Of a DNA stretch of 64,000 nt, positions 60,811 to 64,000 are shown piece after piece (the stretch's first letter is position 1; each line of letters begins with the position of its first letter). Source of the stretch: Marinobacterium profundum (lineage in GTDB: Bacteria > Pseudomonadota > Gammaproteobacteria > Pseudomonadales > Balneatricaceae); contig NZ_BCNS01000098.1 of assembly GCF_001528745.1 (NCBI RefSeq), positions 1-64,000 on the forward strand. Direction: 5' to 3'. The notes beneath the pieces are model-generated. The model was not told the DNA's origin and did no database searches. It saw only the letters and a list, made by a program, of their open reading frames with translations. Position numbers and translations under genes: made by a program.

Positions 60811-61884
60811 ATGACCACGAACTACAAGATTGAAATCAAGAACATCTACAAGGTGTTTGGCAAGGATCCGCAGGCGATCATGGCCCAGATCCGCGCCGGC
60901 GTCAGCAAGAGCGATGTACTGGCCGATACGGGCCATGTTGTCGGCCTCAACAATGTGTCCCTGTCCATAGAGTCGGGCCATATCCACGTCATCATGGGGT
61001 TGTCGGGGTCGGGCAAGTCCACCCTGATTCGCCACTTCAACCGCCTGATCGATCCGACCAGTGGCCAGGTGGTGGTCGACGGCGAAAACGTGCTGGATTA
61101 CTCCAAGCAGCAGCTTGAGCACTTTCGTCGCAACAAGATCAGCATGGTGTTTCAGCGCTTTGGCTTGCTGCCCCATGAGACCGTACTGGAAAACGCCGCC
61201 TTTGGTCTCAAGGTGCAGGGCGTGACCCGGGCAGAGCGGGAGGTAAAAGCGCGTCACTGGCTGGAGCAGGTGGGCCTTGCCGGTGTCGAGGAGCACTATC
61301 CATCGCAGCTGTCAGGCGGCATGCAGCAGCGCGTGGGTCTGGCCCGGGCGCTGGTGAATGATCCGGATATCCTGCTCATGGACGAAGCCTTCAGCGCGCT
61401 TGATCCCATGATCAAGGGTGAGATGCAGGATCAGTTGCTGGAACTGCAACGCAAGCTGCAAAAGACCATCGTGTTTATCTCCCACGACCTGGATGAAGCG
61501 CTGAAAATCGGCGATCGCATCGCCATTCTCAAAGACGGCGAACTGGTACAGGAAGGAACGCCCTCGGACATCCTGATGCGACCGGCCACGGCCTATGTCG
61601 AAGAGTTTATCAGCGGCGTGAACCGCGCCAAGGCCATTCGCGTCAGTCATCTGCTGCGCGCTGTTGCCAGTGCCAGGGTGAGTGGTGATGCATCCTATAG
61701 CCCGCAAAACGTGGATCTGTCGAAGGCCGCACGGTTGGGTCAGTCTATCGAGGATGTGATGCCCCAGCTCATGAGCGGCGCTCAGACTGTGCCTGTGGTG
61801 AATGAAGCCAACAGTCTGGTGGGCTATCTCGACAAGTCCGATGTGATAGCAGCGCTCTACCGCACGGCGGCGAGCAAGGTCTGA
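60811..61884 (+). CDS. Quaternary-amine ABC ATPase (ProV-like)
   Basis: This 357-residue ATPase has Walker A GLSGSGKST, VFQRFGLLPHETV, signature LSGGMQQRVGLARA and Walker B ILLMDEAFSALDP (alanine instead of the commoner proline after DE). The C-terminal CBS-like remnant contains TVPVVNEANSLVGYLDKSDVI. The N-terminal segment IYKVFGKDPQAIMAQIRAG is typical of ProV/OpuAA. Confidence 0.93.
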   Translation: MTTNYKIEIKNIYKVFGKDPQAIMAQIRAGVSKSDVLADTGHVVGLNNVSLSIESGHIHVIMGLSGSGKSTLIRHFNRLIDPTSGQVVVDGENVLDYSKQQLEHFRRNKISMVFQRFGLLPHETVLENAAFGLKVQGVTRAEREVKARHWLEQVGLAGVEEHYPSQLSGGMQQRVGLARALVNDPDILLMDEAFSALDPMIKGEMQDQLLELQRKLQKTIVFISHDLDEALKIGDRIAILKDGELVQEGTPSDILMRPATAYVEEFISGVNRAKAIRVSHLLRAVASARVSGDASYSPQNVDLSKAARLGQSIEDVMPQLMSGAQTVPVVNEANSLVGYLDKSDVIAALYRTAASKV

Positions 61885-61941
61885 CGGCAGTCTGAAATCT
61901 GGCTGCGTTATTGATGTGATTTCCTGACGGCGGGCAATGCT

Positions 61942-63027
61942 GTGAAGATAGTTGATATAAAAACACTAAAAGTTGAAGTTCCCCTCGAGAAGCTGATGAT
62001 CACCGCGATCCATCGCACGGACAGCGTGGGCTGCGTGCTGGTGTCCATCGAAACTGAGTGCGGCTACGTGGGTGAGAACTACATTTTTGCGCTCAACAAG
62101 TCACGCCTGGATGTATTCGAGGGCATGATCATGAGCCTGGCCCAGCATGTGGTAGGCGAAAACGCGCTCTATGTTGAACGCATCTGGGAGAAGATGTGGG
62201 CCGATATTAACCCCGTGGGCCAGAAGGGCATTGCGGTGTCGGCGATCTCGGCCATCGATACGGCGCTGTGGGATCTGATTGGCAAGAAGGCCGGGCTGCC
62301 GCTGTATCAGTTGTTTGGCGGCTGTCGCGACAGTGTTAAGGCGTATGCCAGCAGTGGCCTCTGGCTGTCATCCAGTATCGACGAGCTGGTGGACGAGGCC
62401 CGCGGTTTTGTGGATCAGGGTTTTCGCTCGGTGAAGTTGCGCCTGGGCAAGCAAAACGTGGCCGAGGATGTGGCCCGCGTGGCGGCCTTGCGCGAAGCAC
62501 TGGGGGAGGATATCGAGATCCTGACCGATGCCAATCAGTCGCTGACACCACGCCAGGCCATGCGTCTGGCGCGCCAGATCGAAAAGTACAATATCGGCTG
62601 GTTTGAAGAGCCTGTCTCGTCCCATGATCTGGCGGGCCATGCGCGTATTCTTGAGGCCATCAACATTCCGGTGGCCAGCGGCGAAACGGACTATACCCGC
62701 TTTGGCATGAAGGCCATCCTTGATGCCAGGGCCGTGGATATACTGATGCCCGACCTGCAGCGCATCGGCGGTCTGAGCGAATTTCGCAAGTCCGTGGCGC
62801 TGGCATCGGCCTATCATGTGCCGGTGTCCACCCATATCTTTACCGAACAAAGTCTGAGCATTGCCGGTTCCGCCGCCAACTGCATATCGGTTGAGCATGT
62901 GTCCTGGTTTTCGCCCCTGTACCTTGAAAAGATGCAGATCTGCGAGGGCGAAATCGCCATGCCGCAGGCGCCGGGGCTGGGCTTCACCTTCGATTACAAC
63001 TTTATCGAACAGCACCGTATCCGCTAA
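61942..63027 (+). CDS. Enolase-superfamily enzyme (mandelate racemase/muconate lactonising group)
   Basis: This 361-residue protein has a capping domain and a barrel with metal ligands in LTDANQS, WFEEPVS and ASGETDY. VKLRLGK is the acid/base strand (K-x-R), and the Asp/His dyad is in ILMPDLQRIGG and VPVSTHIFTE. These features suit the mandelate racemase subgroup, which includes racemases, epimerases and acid-sugar dehydratases. The GTG start directly begins MKIVDIKTLKVEVPL. The substrate is not assignable. It is in the transporter operon, so it probably acts on the imported compound or a breakdown product. Confidence 0.9.
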   Translation: MKIVDIKTLKVEVPLEKLMITAIHRTDSVGCVLVSIETECGYVGENYIFALNKSRLDVFEGMIMSLAQHVVGENALYVERIWEKMWADINPVGQKGIAVSAISAIDTALWDLIGKKAGLPLYQLFGGCRDSVKAYASSGLWLSSSIDELVDEARGFVDQGFRSVKLRLGKQNVAEDVARVAALREALGEDIEILTDANQSLTPRQAMRLARQIEKYNIGWFEEPVSSHDLAGHARILEAINIPVASGETDYTRFGMKAILDARAVDILMPDLQRIGGLSEFRKSVALASAYHVPVSTHIFTEQSLSIAGSAANCISVEHVSWFSPLYLEKMQICEGEIAMPQAPGLGFTFDYNFIEQHRIR

Positions 63028-63044
63028 GCCAGGGGGAGATAACA

Positions 63045-63977
63045 GTGGCGCTACTTATCAGTTATCACGACCGTGATACCGCACCCTGGGTCGAGGCGTT
63101 TCGGGCCGAGCTGCCGCAGATGGATATTCGTGTTTACCCGGATGTGGGCAATCCGGCCGAGATCGAATACGCGGCCCTCTGGCAACATCCCCAGGGCGAT
63201 CTGCAAAACTACCCGAACCTCAAGGCCATACTGTCCTTTGGTGCAGGCGTTGAACATATCGTCAGCGACCCTCTGCTGCCAAAGGCGGTCCCCGTGGTGC
63301 GGCTGGTGGATGGCGCTGTGGTGCAGGATATGGCACTGCATGCCTTGCACTGGGTACTGCACTTTCATCGTGGCTACCATCAATATGCCCGCCAGCAGCG
63401 CCAAGGCCAGTGGCAGCCCAGACCCGCCATATCGCCTGCGCGGCGGCGTATCGGCATCATGGGCATGGGGCAGATTGGTCAGGCATTGGCGAAGCTGCTG
63501 CACGGGCTGGGTTTTGTGGTGACCGGCTGGGGAATCGATCCCACCGACGTCGCCCAGGGCATAGGCTACCGCTGTGGCAGTCATGAGCTCGAGGCCTTCC
63601 TGGCTGAAACAGATATATTGATCAATGCGCTGCCGCTGACACCGGCTACCGCCGGCCTGATTGGCGAGGCCGAACTTGCAAGGCTGCCAAATGGCGCCTT
63701 CGTAATCAGCGAAAGTCGCGGTGGCATCATTGATGAAACCGCGTTGCTAACAGCGCTGCAGCGGGATCATCTGGATGCGGCGGCGCTGGATGTGTTCGCG
63801 GTGGAACCATTGCCCCAGCACAGCGCTCTGTGGACATCCCCCGACGTTTTCGTGACACCCCATATTGGCGGCATTAATTATCCTGAAACCGCCGCCGTGG
63901 TGATGGCCGAGAACATTCGCCGCGTACAGCGGGGCGAGGCGCCAACGCCGCTTTACGATGCGCTCAAGGGCTATTAA
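63045..63977 (+). CDS. D-2-hydroxyacid dehydrogenase (GhrA-like glyoxylate/hydroxypyruvate reductase)
   Basis: This 310-residue NAD(P)-dependent enzyme has the dinucleotide motif GIMGMGQIGQALA, catalytic arginine in ISESRGGIIDE, glutamate in VFAVEPLP and histidine in TPHIGGINYPE. The GTG start lies after GGGGGAGA and 17 bp from the preceding stop. It is the last complete gene of the window. It may reduce a 2-keto acid made by the aldolase or enolase-type enzyme. Confidence 0.92.
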   Translation: MALLISYHDRDTAPWVEAFRAELPQMDIRVYPDVGNPAEIEYAALWQHPQGDLQNYPNLKAILSFGAGVEHIVSDPLLPKAVPVVRLVDGAVVQDMALHALHWVLHFHRGYHQYARQQRQGQWQPRPAISPARRRIGIMGMGQIGQALAKLLHGLGFVVTGWGIDPTDVAQGIGYRCGSHELEAFLAETDILINALPLTPATAGLIGEAELARLPNGAFVISESRGGIIDETALLTALQRDHLDAAALDVFAVEPLPQHSALWTSPDVFVTPHIGGINYPETAAVVMAENIRRVQRGEAPTPLYDALKGY

Positions 63978-64000
63978 AAAGACGGCACTTTCAACCACCT

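Noticed and set aside
60052-61296. Minus-strand open frame of 414 codons opposite the second permease and ATPase
   Set aside because: It has low-complexity His/Gln-rich text with no motif, and both plus-strand genes are unambiguous.
61942-63027. Assignment of the enolase-superfamily enzyme as hydroxyproline-betaine epimerase
   Set aside because: Context (betaine transport, Rieske enzyme nearby) is tempting. The conserved blocks instead read like the mandelate racemase subgroup with a K-x-R strand and an Asp/His dyad, and I cannot confirm the substrate.

Overview
The window looks like chromosomal DNA from a marine or saline gammaproteobacterium, probably Oceanospirillaceae-like (this placement is inferred from gene content; there is no rRNA to confirm it). 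It has osmoregulated periplasmic glucan synthesis (opgGH), Fur-type iron control, several quaternary-ammonium transporters, choline-sulfatase and carnitine/betaine-type catabolism. No rRNA, tRNA, CRISPR array, transposase or integrase was recognised. Coding density is high and base composition is fairly even, apart from A+T-rich promoter regions in the right half.

Left part (1-9.6 kb). A PotD/PotF-like periplasmic binding protein lies directly upstream of a membrane GGDEF/EAL protein. This resembles the NspS-MbaA polyamine-sensing pair of Vibrio. Next comes opgG, an 84-residue unknown, then opgH, closed by a strong terminator. A di-haem cytochrome c peroxidase follows, behind a promoter that overlaps a Fur-box-like sequence.

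Giant-protein export cluster (9.7-27.7 kb, all on the minus strand). In transcription order it holds a HlyD-type adaptor, a GAF-HlyD fusion, a PqqD-like/M50-protease/HlyD fusion, a GNAT acetyltransferase, a phage-tail-collar (MdpB-like) protein, a 3567-residue DUF4347 surface protein with thirteen 102-residue repeats, and a TolC-like outer-membrane factor. It is built like a type I secretion locus, but no ABC ATPase or other obvious energy-coupling protein is encoded. The membrane M50 metalloprotease fused to an adaptor sits where the exporter would be expected. This is the best candidate for a poorly described system in the window.

Mobile and rearranged middle (28-38.8 kb). An SGNH hydrolase and a GNAT gene are followed by a 167-bp MITE-like palindrome, of which an inverted partial copy opens the window. 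Next are a three-gene RND efflux operon and its TetR regulator, with matching tandem operators at both promoters. A 20-bp perfect direct repeat brackets this efflux block, and one copy is the 3' end of the GNAT gene. A second TetR gene then abuts a 5'-truncated metallo-beta-lactamase-fold gene. A second, unrelated MITE-like palindrome at 38.5 kb supplies the stop codon of a LysR gene.

Quaternary-ammonium island (38.8-64 kb). This holds LysR regulators, a hotdog thioesterase, choline sulfatase and a ChoXWV-type ABC importer. An eight-gene run follows: a CntA/YeaW-type Rieske oxygenase, an SDR, a BKACE (DUF849) enzyme, an aldehyde dehydrogenase, an oxygenase reductase, a second SDR, an L-carnitine-dehydrogenase-like enzyme and a BCCT transporter. 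A LysR gene separates it from a second ABC-importer unit. There the binding protein, a 4-oxalocrotonate-tautomerase-fold enzyme and a class II aldolase stand behind one promoter. The permease, ATPase, an enolase-superfamily enzyme and a 2-hydroxyacid dehydrogenase stand behind a near-copy of that promoter. The first set can be read as carnitine to glycine betaine (dehydrogenase, BKACE, thioesterase) plus a Rieske oxygenase step. The substrate of the second set is not evident and may be an undescribed pathway.
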